A DNA stretch of 64,000 nucleotides from Holophagae bacterium (GTDB taxonomy: Bacteria; Acidobacteriota; Holophagae; Acanthopleuribacterales; Acanthopleuribacteraceae): the NCBI GenBank assembly GCA_030429565.1, contig JAUIFE010000002.1, positions 496,001 to 560,000 on the forward strand, given 5' to 3'. The number at the start of each line of letters is the position of its first letter. Position 1 is the stretch's first letter. A model generated the notes under the pieces. That model saw only the letters and a list, made by a program, of their open reading frames with translations, did no database searches and had not been told where the DNA came from. Position numbers and translations under genes: made by a program. Positions 39,525-49,419 of this stretch are shown one piece after another.

Positions 39525-42500
39525 TTGGCAAACTCGACTTCGGCCGTTGTGCCCGACTCCGCCGGCTCCTGGCAGTTTTGGATTGATCGCGGTGGTACCT
39601 TTACCGATATTGTCGCCCGACATCCCGACGGCCGTCTTAGCGCCCATAAGTTCTTGTCCGAACATCCCGAGCGCTACCGCGATGCGGCCTTGTTCGGGAT
39701 GCGTCGTTTATTGGGGCTTGCTGCGGACGCCGTTTTGCCCGCCGAGCAAGTTGCCGCCGTCAAGATGGGCACCACTGTTGCCACCAACGCGCTGTTGGAA
39801 CGCAAGGGCGCCAAAACACTGCTGGTCGTGACCGAGGGATTCGGCGACGTTTTGCGGATTGGCAGCCAACATCGCCGCGAGATTTTTGCACGCCACATCC
39901 AGAAGCCGGCGCCGCTTTACCAGCGTGTTTTGGAAGTGCGCGAACGGGTCACCGCCGACGGCACACCGCTTTTTCCGCTCGACCAAGATCATGCCCGTGC
40001 CGCTTTGGCCGAAGCCCACGCCGCCGGTTACGAGGCCGTGGCGATCGCCTTGCTGCACGGGTACCGGTTCCCCGAACACGAACAACAGTTGGGTGCGCTT
40101 GCTCGTGAGGTTGGCTTTGGCCAGGTGTCGCTCAGCCACGCCGTCACCGGCCTGATTCGTTTGGTCCATCGCGCCGATACCACCGTCGCCGACGCCTACC
40201 TTTCTCCTGTGCTGCGCCGTTACGTGGCGCAGGTTCAGGCTGCTACCGGGTCGGTGCCCTTATTGTTCATGCAAAGCAATGGCGGGCTCATTGCCGCCGA
40301 CGCCTTCCAAGGTAAAAACAGCGTTTTGTCCGGGCCCGCCGGTGGCATCGTCGGCGCCGTCGCCACTGCCGAGCAGGCCGGTTTTCCCCGTGTGATTACC
40401 TTTGATATGGGCGGTACTTCGACCGACGTCGCCCACTACAACGGCCGGCTCGAGCGCTCCTACAGCCGCGAGGTGGCCGGGATCCGTCTGCAAGCGCCGA
40501 TGATGGACATTCACACCGTCGCCGCCGGCGGCGGTTCCATACTTCACTTCGACGGTCTGCGTTTTCAGGTCGGGCCACAATCGGCCGGTGCCGACCCCGG
40601 CCCCGCCGCTTATGGTCGCGGCGGTCCCGCCACCGTCACCGACGCCAATTTGATCCTGGGCCGTTTGGTGTCCGCCTGTTTTCCTAAGGTGTTTGGGCCC
40701 AACGGTGATCAAGGGCTTGATCGAGCAGCCGCCGAGGCGCGTTTTCAAGCTTTGGCTGATGCCGCCGCTCAAGCTACCGGTCAGCCGACTGACGCCGTCA
40801 CCGTCGCTGAAGGTTGCTTGCGACTGGCCGTCGCCAACATGGCCGACGCCGTTAAAAAGATTTCGTTGCAACAGGGACGCGACGTTGCTGAATACGCCTT
40901 GCAGTGTTTTGGCGGCGCCGGCGGCCAGCTCGCCTGTCGGGTGGCGGCAGAATTGGGCATGCGCACCGTGTTGGTGCATCCCTTTGCCGGTGTGTTGTCG
41001 GCTTACGGCATGGGTTTGGCCGATGTGCGCGCCCTCGAATCGCGCACCGTCGAGAAGCCGCTGACCGATGCTCTGTGGCCCGAGCTCGAAGCCGTCAGCG
41101 ACGACTTGCGCGTTACCACCCGGGCGCAATTGAACCCGCCCGCCGGGCTGGTTCCGAGTTATCACATCACCCTTAACGTCAAATATGCCGGCAGCGACGA
41201 AGCCTTGACCCTGGCCTTTGACACGCCCGCCGCCGTGCAGGCCGCCTTTGCCGACCGCCATCGCAGCCGTTACGGTTTTGTCATGGAAGGTAAGGATCTG
41301 GTCATCGCCGGCTTGCAAGTGGAAGCGCGCCTGACTGAAAACAGCGTGGCCGCCGACCTCGGTACGCCTTCCGCTTTTCCCGAAAGCCGGCCGCCTGAAC
41401 ACCATATGTGGTTTAACGGCAAGCGCCACGCCGTACCGGTCTACGATTGGGCCGCCTTGACCCCGGGCCAAACTGTCGACGGCCCCGCCGTAATTGTGAA
41501 CCCCTTAACCGCTGTGACCGTTGATCGCGGCTGGCGTGCCCAGGCTCGCGATATGTTGGTCATTGAGCACGTGGCGCCGCATCAAAACGAGTACCGTGCA
41601 ACCTCGGACGCCGCCCTAGCCGCCGTTGATCCCGTGCGACTCGAGATTTTTAACAACCTGTTTATGTCGATTGCCGAGCAAATGGGGTTCGTGCTGCAGA
41701 ACACCAGCGTCTCCGTTAACATCAAGGAGCGCCTCGACTTTTCCTGTGCTGTGTTTGATCGTGGTGGGAACCTGATTGCCAATGCGCCGCATATGCCCGT
41801 GCACCTAGGCTCGATGGGCGAAAGCGTGCAGGCGCTGATTCGCCACGCCGCCGCGCTCGAGGTCCTTTTTGCGCCAGGCGACGTTTACGCCACCAATGAT
41901 CCCTACAACGGTGGCACCCACCTGCCCGATATCACCGTCATTTCGCCCGTGTTCGACCGGGACGGGACCGATGTGCTTTTTTTCGTCGCCTCGCGCGGCC
42001 ATCACGCTGATGTCGGCGGCAAAACGCCCGGCTCGATGCCGCCCTTCAGTCGCCACATCGAGGAAGAAGGTGTGCTGCTCGACATGGTGGCATTGGTTAA
42101 AGACGGCGTTTGGTGTGATGATCGCATCCGCGCCTTGTTCCTCCACGGTCCTTACCCAGCGCGCAATCCCGAGCAAAACCTGGCCGACCTGCGCGCCCAA
42201 GCCGCCGCCAACAACAAAGGTGTGACTGAGCTGCGCTTGCTGGTCGACCGTTACGGACGCGACGTCGTCAGCGCTTACATGCAGCACGTGCAGGATTACG
42301 CCGAAACCTGTGTGCGCCGGGTCATTGGCGTGCTGCAAAGTGGTTCTTTCCGTTATGCGTGTGATTCCGGCTGTGTCGTTAACGTGCAGGTCACCACGGA
42401 TCAGGCCAACGGTACCGCCGTCGTAGATTTCAAGGGCACTTCGCCCCAGCAAATCGACAATTTTAACGCGCCCGCCGCCGTCACCAAAGCCGCCGTGCTT

Positions 42501-43181
42501 TACGTGTTCCGCTGTTTGGTCGAAGAAAATATTCCCCTTAACGCCGGCTGCTTGAAGCCGCTCACCATTCGCATCCCCGAGGGCAGCATGCTGGCGCCGT
42601 CCTATCCGGCCGCCGTGGTTGCCGGTAACGTGGAAACCTCGCAGGTCGTGACCGACGCCTTGTTTGGTGCGCTGGGCGTGCAGGCCGCCGCCCAAGGCAC
42701 CATGAACAATTTCACCTTCGGCAACCAGCGCTATCAGTATTACGAAACCATTTGTGGCGGCTCGGGGGCCGGCCCCGATTACGACGGCTGTGACGCCGTC
42801 CAAACCCATATGACCAACTCGCGCATGACCGATGTCGAGGTGTTGGAACTGCGGTTCCCCGTTTTGTTGGAGCGTTTTGCCATTCGGCGCGGCAGTGGTG
42901 GTGCCGGCTCCCATCGCGGTGGCGACGGCGTCGTGCGTCGCTTGCGTTTCTTGGCGCGTATGACCGCCGCCATTTTGGCCAACCGTCGCGAAATTGCCCC
43001 CTTCGGCCTGCACGGTGGCCGACCCGCGGCGACCGGGCGCACGCGCCTGTGGCGTCTTACCGGCGAGGTGGAGGTCCTGTCGTCGCAGGCCCAAGTTGAT
43101 GTCGAACCGGGCGATGTCATCGAAATCGAAACGCCGGGTGGCGGTGGTTTCGGCGTGGCGCCGGTACCTGTTGAATCGTGA
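39525..43181 (+). CDS. Fused hydantoinase/5-oxoprolinase (HyuA-HyuB)
   Basis: This 1218-residue protein contains both halves of the ATP-dependent oxoprolinase/hydantoinase family. The first half (1-690) opens [19 protein letters not shown] and has the ASKHA-type [16 protein letters not shown] and [13 protein letters not shown] segments. The second half (from about 700) opens [20 protein letters not shown] and holds [17 protein letters not shown] and [18 protein letters not shown], with family His and Asp ligands. Single-chain forms of this size occur as 5-oxoprolinase in eukaryotes and several bacteria; acetone carboxylase and N-methylhydantoinase relatives are usually split. The most likely reaction is 5-oxoproline to glutamate with ATP. 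The start TTG 39525 has GGAGG six bases upstream. Confidence 0.92.
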   Translation: MANSTSAVVPDSAGSWQFWIDRGGTFTDIVARHPDGRLSAHKFLSEHPERYRDAALFGMRRLLGLAADAVLPAEQVAAVKMGTTVATNALLERKGAKTLLVVTEGFGDVLRIGSQHRREIFARHIQKPAPLYQRVLEVRERVTADGTPLFPLDQDHARAALAEAHAAGYEAVAIALLHGYRFPEHEQQLGALAREVGFGQVSLSHAVTGLIRLVHRADTTVADAYLSPVLRRYVAQVQAATGSVPLLFMQSNGGLIAADAFQGKNSVLSGPAGGIVGAVATAEQAGFPRVITFDMGGTSTDVAHYNGRLERSYSREVAGIRLQAPMMDIHTVAAGGGSILHFDGLRFQVGPQSAGADPGPAAYGRGGPATVTDANLILGRLVSACFPKVFGPNGDQGLDRAAAEARFQALADAAAQATGQPTDAVTVAEGCLRLAVANMADAVKKISLQQGRDVAEYALQCFGGAGGQLACRVAAELGMRTVLVHPFAGVLSAYGMGLADVRALESRTVEKPLTDALWPELEAVSDDLRVTTRAQLNPPAGLVPSYHITLNVKYAGSDEALTLAFDTPAAVQAAFADRHRSRYGFVMEGKDLVIAGLQVEARLTENSVAADLGTPSAFPESRPPEHHMWFNGKRHAVPVYDWAALTPGQTVDGPAVIVNPLTAVTVDRGWRAQARDMLVIEHVAPHQNEYRATSDAALAAVDPVRLEIFNNLFMSIAEQMGFVLQNTSVSVNIKERLDFSCAVFDRGGNLIANAPHMPVHLGSMGESVQALIRHAAALEVLFAPGDVYATNDPYNGGTHLPDITVISPVFDRDGTDVLFFVASRGHHADVGGKTPGSMPPFSRHIEEEGVLLDMVALVKDGVWCDDRIRALFLHGPYPARNPEQNLADLRAQAAANNKGVTELRLLVDRYGRDVVSAYMQHVQDYAETCVRRVIGVLQSGSFRYACDSGCVVNVQVTTDQANGTAVVDFKGTSPQQIDNFNAPAAVTKAAVLYVFRCLVEENIPLNAGCLKPLTIRIPEGSMLAPSYPAAVVAGNVETSQVVTDALFGALGVQAAAQGTMNNFTFGNQRYQYYETICGGSGAGPDYDGCDAVQTHMTNSRMTDVEVLELRFPVLLERFAIRRGSGGAGSHRGGDGVVRRLRFLARMTAAILANRREIAPFGLHGGRPAATGRTRLWRLTGEVEVLSSQAQVDVEPGDVIEIETPGGGGFGVAPVPVES

Positions 43182-43605
43182 CCCATGCGGCCGGCGCGGC
43201 GCACATTTGTGCTGAAACTTGGTCGCGCCTGAAAGTTGACGGTTGTCTTTGTCGCGCTTCTCGTTTATTGTTCGCATGCTCGGTTCCGTTCTACCGAGCC
43301 TTACCAAAATCCCGAATCGCGTTTGTATCGTCGGTTTTAGGCGCACACCCTCTTCTAACGGCTTGTTTCGTAAGGCTTTCTTTGGGAATGGCCGTTACTT
43401 TTGCGAAGCTTCTACCGCTCTCCGTGCCAAACGCCACAGGTCGCGATAGCTTGATTTCGGTAAAAAAATGAGAAACCGCAACGGATTTTCGTCTCGGGTC
43501 GCCACCTACCGTCAAGAGGGGCGTGACCGCGTTTCTCACTCTTCACCGTGTGTTTCCGCTCGTTTAACCCGCGGTGCTGCGATTTCAACCGAACGAGGAT
43601 CAACC
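43182..43605. other. Intergenic region before the ClpP-fold protein
   Basis: 424 bases. Open frames that extend the downstream gene upstream to 43468 have no ribosome site. I see no RNA gene, repeat or convincing promoter. Confidence 0.4.
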
Positions 43606-44184
43606 ATGCAACGAGTTTGGCGTTACTTGCTCCTGTTGGCGGGGCTGCTCTTGATGACAGCGAATGCCTGTCGCGGTTATCACCGACCGGCCGTGTTTTT
43701 TGCCGAAGATCAGCGCTTAATTATGGAAGGCGTGATTGACACCGATACGCCGAAACGCCTTGCCGAAGTGCTCGAACGCCACCCGCACATCACCACCATT
43801 GTGTTGCTCGATGTCGAGGGGTCGGTTGACGACAACGCCAGTCTGGTTGCCGGTCGTTTAATCCGTGAACGAGGCCTGGCGACCCACATTCCGGCCGCCG
43901 GCGTGGTGGCTTCCGGCGGCACCGATTTCTTTTTAGCCGGCGCCAAACGCACCGTTGAGGCCGGCGCCAAAATCGGCGTGCATGCCTGGGGTGCGGATGG
44001 CGATCCGAACCCAGCCGAAGGTTTGGCCGAGGGTCATCCCAATCACCGTTCGCATTGGGACTACTACCGCGACATGAACGTGCCCGAGGCTTTTTACTGG
44101 TTCACGCTTAAAGCCGCACCCACTGAAAGCATGCACTGGATGACGCGTGCCGAAATGGAAGAATTTGGCTTTTTCGCGCCCTAA
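43606..44184 (+). CDS. Exported ClpP/crotonase-fold protein (COG3904-like)
   Basis: This 192-residue protein opens with a signal peptide (RYLLLLAGLLLMTANA, then Cys22, possibly a lipid site). The rest looks like the predicted periplasmic ClpP-fold family: TTIVLLDVEGSVDDNASLVA gives the first strand and helix, followed by GVVASGGTDFFLAGAKR, where Ser103 sits at the position of the ClpP nucleophile, and then GAKIGVHAWG, with His126 in the position of the usual GFHxxx histidine. No protease activity is established for most members. ATG 43606 follows AACGAGG. It is the first of three co-oriented genes up to 46920, with gaps of 46 and 137 bases, so a shared transcript is possible. Confidence 0.62.
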   Translation: MQRVWRYLLLLAGLLLMTANACRGYHRPAVFFAEDQRLIMEGVIDTDTPKRLAEVLERHPHITTIVLLDVEGSVDDNASLVAGRLIRERGLATHIPAAGVVASGGTDFFLAGAKRTVEAGAKIGVHAWGADGDPNPAEGLAEGHPNHRSHWDYYRDMNVPEAFYWFTLKAAPTESMHWMTRAEMEEFGFFAP

Positions 44185-44230
44185 GCGAAGATTTTCCTCC
44201 CGCTTTCCGATAGAGAAGACAGCATGAAAC

Positions 44231-44800
44231 GTGCAACAAACGTGGTTCAACGACGGTCTCTGGGGAAGCCTGATGAATTGGCATCGCCCTTCAAGTGAAT
44301 TTTTTATCGAAGCGTGCATCGCGACAACCGACCAGGTGCCGCTGCCGCAAGTATGGCAGCCGTTGGCACGACTGTGGCGTTACAGCGTGCTTGAGCCCTA
44401 TGGGTTCTATTGGCATTTTTTCGAACATTGCGATCCGGCCTGCGCCGAGGGTTGGCTGCGGACCTGCCGTTGGCATCCCCAAGACCTGTGTTTCGCTGAG
44501 CAAGAAATCCGGCCCAAGGTGTTTTTCTCTGATTTTCACCTGGGTGCAGAGGACATCACCGCCGTGTATGTCGGCCTCAACGACCTGATCGATCCCAATC
44601 CGATCCAGGCCGGGATCTACGACGGACCCTATTACGGTTTGGTGTTGTACGAATTCGGAGTGCAGAAAAAACAGCAAACCTGGCTGGACCAAGCGCCCCT
44701 TACCGCTTTGAAGCAGGTCTTTAGCGACCGTTTGCAACAACAGATGGGTTGGCCGCAAATTGAACAACCCGAGCCGGGCTACCCTCGGCTAGGTTTGTGA
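44231..44800 (+). CDS. Uncharacterised tryptophan-rich protein
   Basis: I do not recognise this protein of 189 residues (175 if it starts at ATG 44273, which has a GGGGAAG ahead of it; the GTG at 44231 has no clear site). It is soluble-looking and rich in Trp, Tyr, Phe and Pro, with no signal, membrane helix or known motif. Distinctive parts are LARLWRYSVLEPYGFYWHFF, CDPACAEGWLRTC, and an acidic central block DFHLGAEDITAVYVGLNDL. Two Cys pairs lie within 20 residues of each other. It follows the ClpP-fold gene at 46 bases on the same strand. Codon use resembles its neighbours, so it is probably a real gene. Confidence 0.55.
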   Translation: MQQTWFNDGLWGSLMNWHRPSSEFFIEACIATTDQVPLPQVWQPLARLWRYSVLEPYGFYWHFFEHCDPACAEGWLRTCRWHPQDLCFAEQEIRPKVFFSDFHLGAEDITAVYVGLNDLIDPNPIQAGIYDGPYYGLVLYEFGVQKKQQTWLDQAPLTALKQVFSDRLQQQMGWPQIEQPEPGYPRLGL

Positions 44801-44937
44801 TCTCAAAAAACGCTAGGTTGCGTCGCCGTCAAACAACGAGGTACGGCCATCGGCTTCGCTCCGCGATAGGCCGCTGGTTTCGCGCTAAAATACGGGCAAG
44901 CGATTAAGCGAAGATTTTTTGTAGCGTTGGGTATCGA

Positions 44938-46920
44938 ATGTCGTCAGAGCCTACCTCGTCGGAATCTATCGGCCTATCTAATGAGAAACCTTTTGCACCA
45001 GAGGCGGTAACGGCCGATGCCACCTCGCCGAATGCCATTTTTGAGCATCGTAGTCGAAATACGAACAGGCTCTTAATAGGTGGCCTTGCGGTGGTTTTCC
45101 TCAAAGAAATCTACCAATCCGACGCTATTCGACTATTTCTTTTACTGAGCGTCGTGTTTTATCCTGTGGCCTCGGTTTTGCGGTCTCCTCTGCTGCGGGC
45201 TTGGTGTTTGCGCAAAGCGCGCTTGCTACGTCTGTTCGGTCTCGCGGGTGATGATGCACGTTACCAACTGGTGCGTTGCCGTTTTTTTACCATTGAATTG
45301 GTGGTAGTCAGGTCTCGGTTTATTGGTTGGCCGCGCGCGGTGTTTCACTGTCGTTTTCACCAGCAAGAGGCGGTACCGTTTCAATTCGTTTCGGGCAAAA
45401 AACCCAAGTCTTGGTTGCTGCACCAGCGGCTCACGCAGGCGTTTAGTGATGCTCTAAGACGTGAAATGAAGTACTACTATCAGGGCGATGGGCAACAGTT
45501 GGATGCGGCTGTGACCTTGTTTGTCCCTGAGTTGGGCACCGTACGTCCTAAATCCTTGGTAGATGGTGTTTTTGTTTGCGAATGGTGGTACCAGGAAGAG
45601 AACTTGTTGAAGCCTGAAGCGGCTGCGCGAATGGAATTGGCTCATGCCCTTCAAAAAATCGCCATGATGGCAACCCGTATGGCCGGCGGTACCTTCGCGC
45701 TTGGTGAATTGGCCGACATGATTGATGCGCGTCATCATTGGGCCTATCGTCGCCGTGCTTTAATCATGCTTTTCGACGGGTACACGCGGTCCGCTGAGGG
45801 GCGTGCAGCGCTTGCAAAAGAGCCGTTGTCCCAATGGCACGAGTTTGCTGTGCCGGTAGCCTATTCGCTTGGTTTAACCGTAGACGAAGTGGCACTTCAG
45901 CGCGATTTTCAGTCCCTGTCTGCTGAAAGGCGGTCGTTGTTTTTCTCCATTTTGTTGCGTGTTCATCTTTATCCCGGTGCTGATTTGACCACACCAACCA
46001 CGCTGTCTCATGAATTACTTTCGGCTTGGCTGGGTGCTTTGCAAACGGCGGATGATCGGGTTTCGGTACGCCATTTAACCGCTTGTTATTATGAGGGCAT
46101 CCTGCCGCCGGAGCTGGTTTTGCGCCACATCATCCGTGAAGACGATCCTCGCACGACAGGGTTTTTGGCCGATGTGGTGTTGGGTGGACCCACGGCCCAT
46201 GTCGCCATTGCCGTAACCGTTTTATCTCAGTTCGATCTCAGCCCGCGCAGCCCCGACGGCGCTGAGCTATTTCCACAGCTCAGCGATGCCGACCATGACA
46301 GCTTGTTGCGTCGACTTGGTTTTCAGAAAGCGTCGGAAACGGACGCCCAAATAGTTGAAGAAAAATTGAATCGCCCCGCGCATCTTGATCTGGGTGAGGC
46401 GCTTGCCAACCCTTACCATTTCAAAATGTTATTGCGTCGGCTCCAGGATGAGGATGATCGCGCGTGTATTCCTCATTTAATCGCGTGTTTCCATTTGCCC
46501 CACATGCGTGAAGAAATCCTGACCTTCATCGGTCGTGCGCATGATCAGCGGGTGGAATTTTTCCTCCATGATGTCTTGTCTTTTGGATCAGCCGGTGAGG
46601 TCAAACATGCTGTACACGTGCTGCGGTACCATGGCACTCGTCTTTCTCTTGCGCCCTTGCAGGAAACCCGCCGCCGGCAGGGACGTGTCCACCGCGAACT
46701 CATTGATGATGCTGTCGCGGCGATCAATCAACGTTATCCGGCCTTTGCCGAGGCCGGCGCCTTGAGCCCCGTCGCGCCTCTTGCCGACGGCGCTGTCAGT
46801 TTGGTCGGAAACGAGACCCGGCAGGGTACGCTCAGTCGGCTCGATACGCCGGCAGACGATGGGCAAGTCAGCCTTGAGCCGCCGACGCCGGATGGCGAAG
46901 AAAGCCATCGGCCCGTTTAG
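44938..46920 (+). CDS. Uncharacterised membrane protein with helical-repeat C-terminus
   Basis: This 660-residue protein is not one I can name. An acidic polar N-terminus (1-40) is followed by two hydrophobic helices (about 44-85, RLLIGGLAVVFL and AIRLFLLLSVVFYPVASVL), then a soluble region of mixed composition. From about residue 490 to 610 it reads as alpha-alpha repeats similar to HEAT units, for example LLRRLQDEDDRACIPHLIAC, HMREEILTFIGRAHD, and VKHAVHVLRYHGTRLSLAPL. The tail is acidic. GC content in the first 300 codons is lower than in neighbouring genes, a possible sign of separate origin. The ATG has no strong ribosome site. It may be a membrane-tethered scaffold. Confidence 0.55.
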   Translation: MSSEPTSSESIGLSNEKPFAPEAVTADATSPNAIFEHRSRNTNRLLIGGLAVVFLKEIYQSDAIRLFLLLSVVFYPVASVLRSPLLRAWCLRKARLLRLFGLAGDDARYQLVRCRFFTIELVVVRSRFIGWPRAVFHCRFHQQEAVPFQFVSGKKPKSWLLHQRLTQAFSDALRREMKYYYQGDGQQLDAAVTLFVPELGTVRPKSLVDGVFVCEWWYQEENLLKPEAAARMELAHALQKIAMMATRMAGGTFALGELADMIDARHHWAYRRRALIMLFDGYTRSAEGRAALAKEPLSQWHEFAVPVAYSLGLTVDEVALQRDFQSLSAERRSLFFSILLRVHLYPGADLTTPTTLSHELLSAWLGALQTADDRVSVRHLTACYYEGILPPELVLRHIIREDDPRTTGFLADVVLGGPTAHVAIAVTVLSQFDLSPRSPDGAELFPQLSDADHDSLLRRLGFQKASETDAQIVEEKLNRPAHLDLGEALANPYHFKMLLRRLQDEDDRACIPHLIACFHLPHMREEILTFIGRAHDQRVEFFLHDVLSFGSAGEVKHAVHVLRYHGTRLSLAPLQETRRRQGRVHRELIDDAVAAINQRYPAFAEAGALSPVAPLADGAVSLVGNETRQGTLSRLDTPADDGQVSLEPPTPDGEESHRPV

Positions 46921-47414
46921 TACCGCTTGTCGCCTCTTTTTTGCAGCCGTGCGGGCGGTCGTTTCGGTTCTGCCGTCGTGGGTTGCTGCTTGATGAAAAT
47001 TATCTTTATCTTCATGTTTTATTTCTTGATTTACGCTGGCGAAAAAACGCTGTTATGGTAAAATGCGGGGCATTGCGAGGGCGCATTCCCCGGCAATCTT
47101 TATACAAATTAATTCCTTATTTCATCGTTTTGGTATTGATTCATAGTAATCCATGAACCCTTTTGACACGGTTCCATCGCGTTCATCTTCGTTCTTGCCG
47201 TTGTGTCCCACACATGGTGCGGCGCTCTTGTGGCCGTTGCTTTTCCGGGGCCGAGACAAACCACGTTCTTTTTAAACCTGCGATAAAGCCAGGCCTGGTT
47301 GGTTGATGCTTGAAGGTCGCATTGCGTCGTCCTGTCTTGCCGTTCGTTGCGATTTCTCGCAACCTTTCCTGGTCGGCTATTGTGTCAATCGTCGCGGTCA
47401 ATGAGGTATGGGTC
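46921..47414. other. Intergenic region before the DoxX-cNMP gene
   Basis: About 0.5 kb, AT-rich at 46990-47160. It contains GGTAAAAT (47058-47065), a possible -10, but no correctly spaced -35. No gene is supported. Confidence 0.35.
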
Positions 47415-48299
47415 ATGCAGCCAAAAACGGAGACTTTCGGATTCTTATTTAACCTCGAGCGACGCCTGGTCGGCGCCATGGAGCAATACGGCCTGCGCGC
47501 CTGTCGCCTCGCCATCGGCGTTGTGTTCATATGGTTTGGGATTCTCAAACCCTTTGGACTCAGTCCCGCCGATCAACTGGTGCGCGATGTAACCTTTTGG
47601 GCGCCGATCCCAAACTTTGTCACGATCTTAGGCATTTGGGAAGTGGTCATCGGCTTGTGTTTCCTGTACCGCCCGTTAATTCGGCTGGGTTTGCTGCTGA
47701 TGTTCCTGCATATGCCGGGCACTGTCCTGCCGTTTTTGCTGGTGCCGGATCGGTGCTGGCATGTGTTTCCTTTTGCGCTGAGTTTGGAAGGTCAGTACAT
47801 CGTCAAGAACTTGGTTTTGGTGGCGGCGGCCCTGGTGATTGGCGGCAAAATCCGCTATCGCATGAACGAAGTAGCGCCCTTCGCTTCGGAACAATTTCTG
47901 ACACTGTTGAATCACGGTTCATGGGTTGGTCTCAAAGCGGGCGCAACCCTCATTCAACAAGGCGAACACCATAAATACCTGTACTACCTCTTCGACGGCC
48001 GCGCCAACGTGTTGGTGGACGGTCGCGTAACCGCCGGCTTGGAGCGCGGCCAGTTTGTCGGGGAAATGAGTTTCCTGACCAACGAAGGCGCCGGCGCCAC
48101 CGTCATCGCCGCCGAACCTTTGCGTTTGGTGCGTTGGTCCAAAGCCGATCTGAGCAAACGCCTCAAAGAAGAGCCGGAACTGATGGACGCACTGCAGGTC
48201 GTCATTTGCCGCGACCTGGTTGGCAAGTTGCGCCAACGACAGCCGCTGGAAACCACGCCGGAACCGGCCGCCAACCGCCGCGTCGCCACAACGGTTTAA
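47415..48299 (+). CDS. DoxX-like membrane protein fused to a cyclic-nucleotide-binding domain
   Basis: This 294-residue protein starts with about 130 residues of membrane helices similar to DoxX/DUF417 proteins (RLAIGVVFIWFGILKPFGLS at about 31-50, NFVTILGIWEVVIGLCFLY, and LIRLGLLLMFLHMPG). It ends with a cyclic-nucleotide-binding (cNMP/CAP_ED) domain at about 150-260: FLTLLNHGSWVGLKAGATLI, then GEHHKYLYYLFDG, then GLERGQFVGEMSFLTNEGAG, which is the phosphate-binding cassette region (FVGEMSFLTNEG in place of FGEIALLxxxxRxA; the usual Arg is absent). There is no DNA-binding helix-turn-helix after it. I infer a membrane protein gated or tuned by a bound effector. ATG 47415 follows GAGG. Confidence 0.72.
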   Translation: MQPKTETFGFLFNLERRLVGAMEQYGLRACRLAIGVVFIWFGILKPFGLSPADQLVRDVTFWAPIPNFVTILGIWEVVIGLCFLYRPLIRLGLLLMFLHMPGTVLPFLLVPDRCWHVFPFALSLEGQYIVKNLVLVAAALVIGGKIRYRMNEVAPFASEQFLTLLNHGSWVGLKAGATLIQQGEHHKYLYYLFDGRANVLVDGRVTAGLERGQFVGEMSFLTNEGAGATVIAAEPLRLVRWSKADLSKRLKEEPELMDALQVVICRDLVGKLRQRQPLETTPEPAANRRVATTV

Positions 48300-48308
48300 C
48301 AGTCGGCC

Positions 48309-49265
48309 TCACTTCTTTTTGGGTTTTTTCTTTTTGTAGGCCTTGTTGTCGACCTCGGTGACCTTGCCGCTTTGTGCTTCGATCCAGTCGATCCAGGTTG
48401 CCGCCGTCGCTTTGTCGCAGGTGAGCAGCAGGTCTTCGGCGGGGTCGTCGGGTTCGTAGTACTCGCGCGTGAGCCAGCCTGGGCGTGCGCTGTTGCTGAC
48501 GATCAAAACCGCCACCTCGCCGTCTTCGGCCATAAGCCGGTGGTTGGCTTTAATTTGTTCGTCGGTCAGGCCCTCACAGCGGATGGTGGTTAACTTGTCG
48601 CGCCCGTGGCCTGGGTCCAGGTAGCCGCCGAAAAAGGTGAAGGTTGTGTTTTGCCAGTCGCACCAAGCAGCTAGGTCGGCGACGGATTGGGAGCATAGGT
48701 TGACGCGCGTTTCGGCCACGCCTTGGCTGTCGTCGAACGGCAGCACGATGACCTCACCTTTTTGCAATAAAGCGGGATGCAAGTCGCCGAACAGTGGCTC
48801 GCCGGCGAAGGGTTTACCAGGCGCCACCAATAAACGTGGGCTGTTTTGCAGCGCTATCGTTACCAGTTGCTGGACGACGAAACGCGAAAAGGCCGGGCTG
48901 ACCGGTTCCGGCGCGCTCATGTCGCTGTTGAGACCCCACACCGGCGGGTCGTCGTTGCCGTCGTCGCCGTCGAGGTACCACACCGAGAAGCGGTCGTCGG
49001 CCAGGATGAGTGGGCAGCGTGGCAGCAGCGTTTGGCTGACGCCCAACTTGAGCATGGCCGCGCGCTGTTGGTTGAAGCCGGCCTCGTCTCGGGCCGGCGG
49101 CGCGTTGAGCACGCTTGCAAACGCCGGATGAAAGCCGATCCGTTGCCAAAAAGCGGCGACCGTGGCCGGCAAGTCCGCGCTGTTTGCGACGTCGCTGCGT
49201 TTTTGTGGGTAGTCCTTGAGACGGTCACAGAGAAAGTCGTAAAGCGGATCGAAGGGGTTCGCCAT
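48309..49265 (-). CDS. SUKH/SMI1-KNR4-like protein, putative immunity protein
   Basis: This 318-residue soluble acidic protein has a Lys-rich C-terminal tail (KKKKPKKK). The middle segment RFSVWYLDGDDGNDDPPVWG (about 91-110) followed by a run ending SPAFSRFVVQQLV fits the W-x-x-x-L-D-G-x-DPPV...FSxFL pattern of SMI1/KNR4 (SUKH) immunity proteins that neutralise nuclease and deaminase toxins. The similarity is by eye and partial. It lies directly downstream of the RHS toxin gene on the same strand with a 154-base gap, as expected for an immunity gene. The start is the ATG at 49265, with GGAGAAAC upstream. Confidence 0.52.
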   Translation of the reverse strand: MANPFDPLYDFLCDRLKDYPQKRSDVANSADLPATVAAFWQRIGFHPAFASVLNAPPARDEAGFNQQRAAMLKLGVSQTLLPRCPLILADDRFSVWYLDGDDGNDDPPVWGLNSDMSAPEPVSPAFSRFVVQQLVTIALQNSPRLLVAPGKPFAGEPLFGDLHPALLQKGEVIVLPFDDSQGVAETRVNLCSQSVADLAAWCDWQNTTFTFFGGYLDPGHGRDKLTTIRCEGLTDEQIKANHRLMAEDGEVAVLIVSNSARPGWLTREYYEPDDPAEDLLLTCDKATAATWIDWIEAQSGKVTEVDNKAYKKKKPKKK

Positions 49266-49329
49266 GGCGCGTTTCTCCTAAGCGGATGATGAGCCGGCGC
49301 GCGATGACGCACCTGACTCGAACAAAGAA

Positions 49330-49360
49330 GCCGAGGTCGCACACAACTGGCGGCCTCGGC
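49330..49360 (-). other. Hairpin between RHS toxin and immunity gene
   Basis: GCCGAGGTCGC and GCGGCCTCGGC-type arms pair over at least seven bases (GCCGAGG / CCTCGGC). On the minus strand it is followed by only a short T-rich stretch, so it could be a weak terminator or a processing site. Confidence 0.35.
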
Positions 49361-49419
49361 AACATCTTGATTTTATGGCAGATTAGCATTTTTCCCGCTG
49401 GTGGCAAACGGCGACCGTG

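Noticed and set aside
39153..39665. N-terminal extension of the M28 peptidase frame
   Set aside because: It precedes the signal peptide, overlaps the divergent oxoprolinase gene and has no ribosome site.
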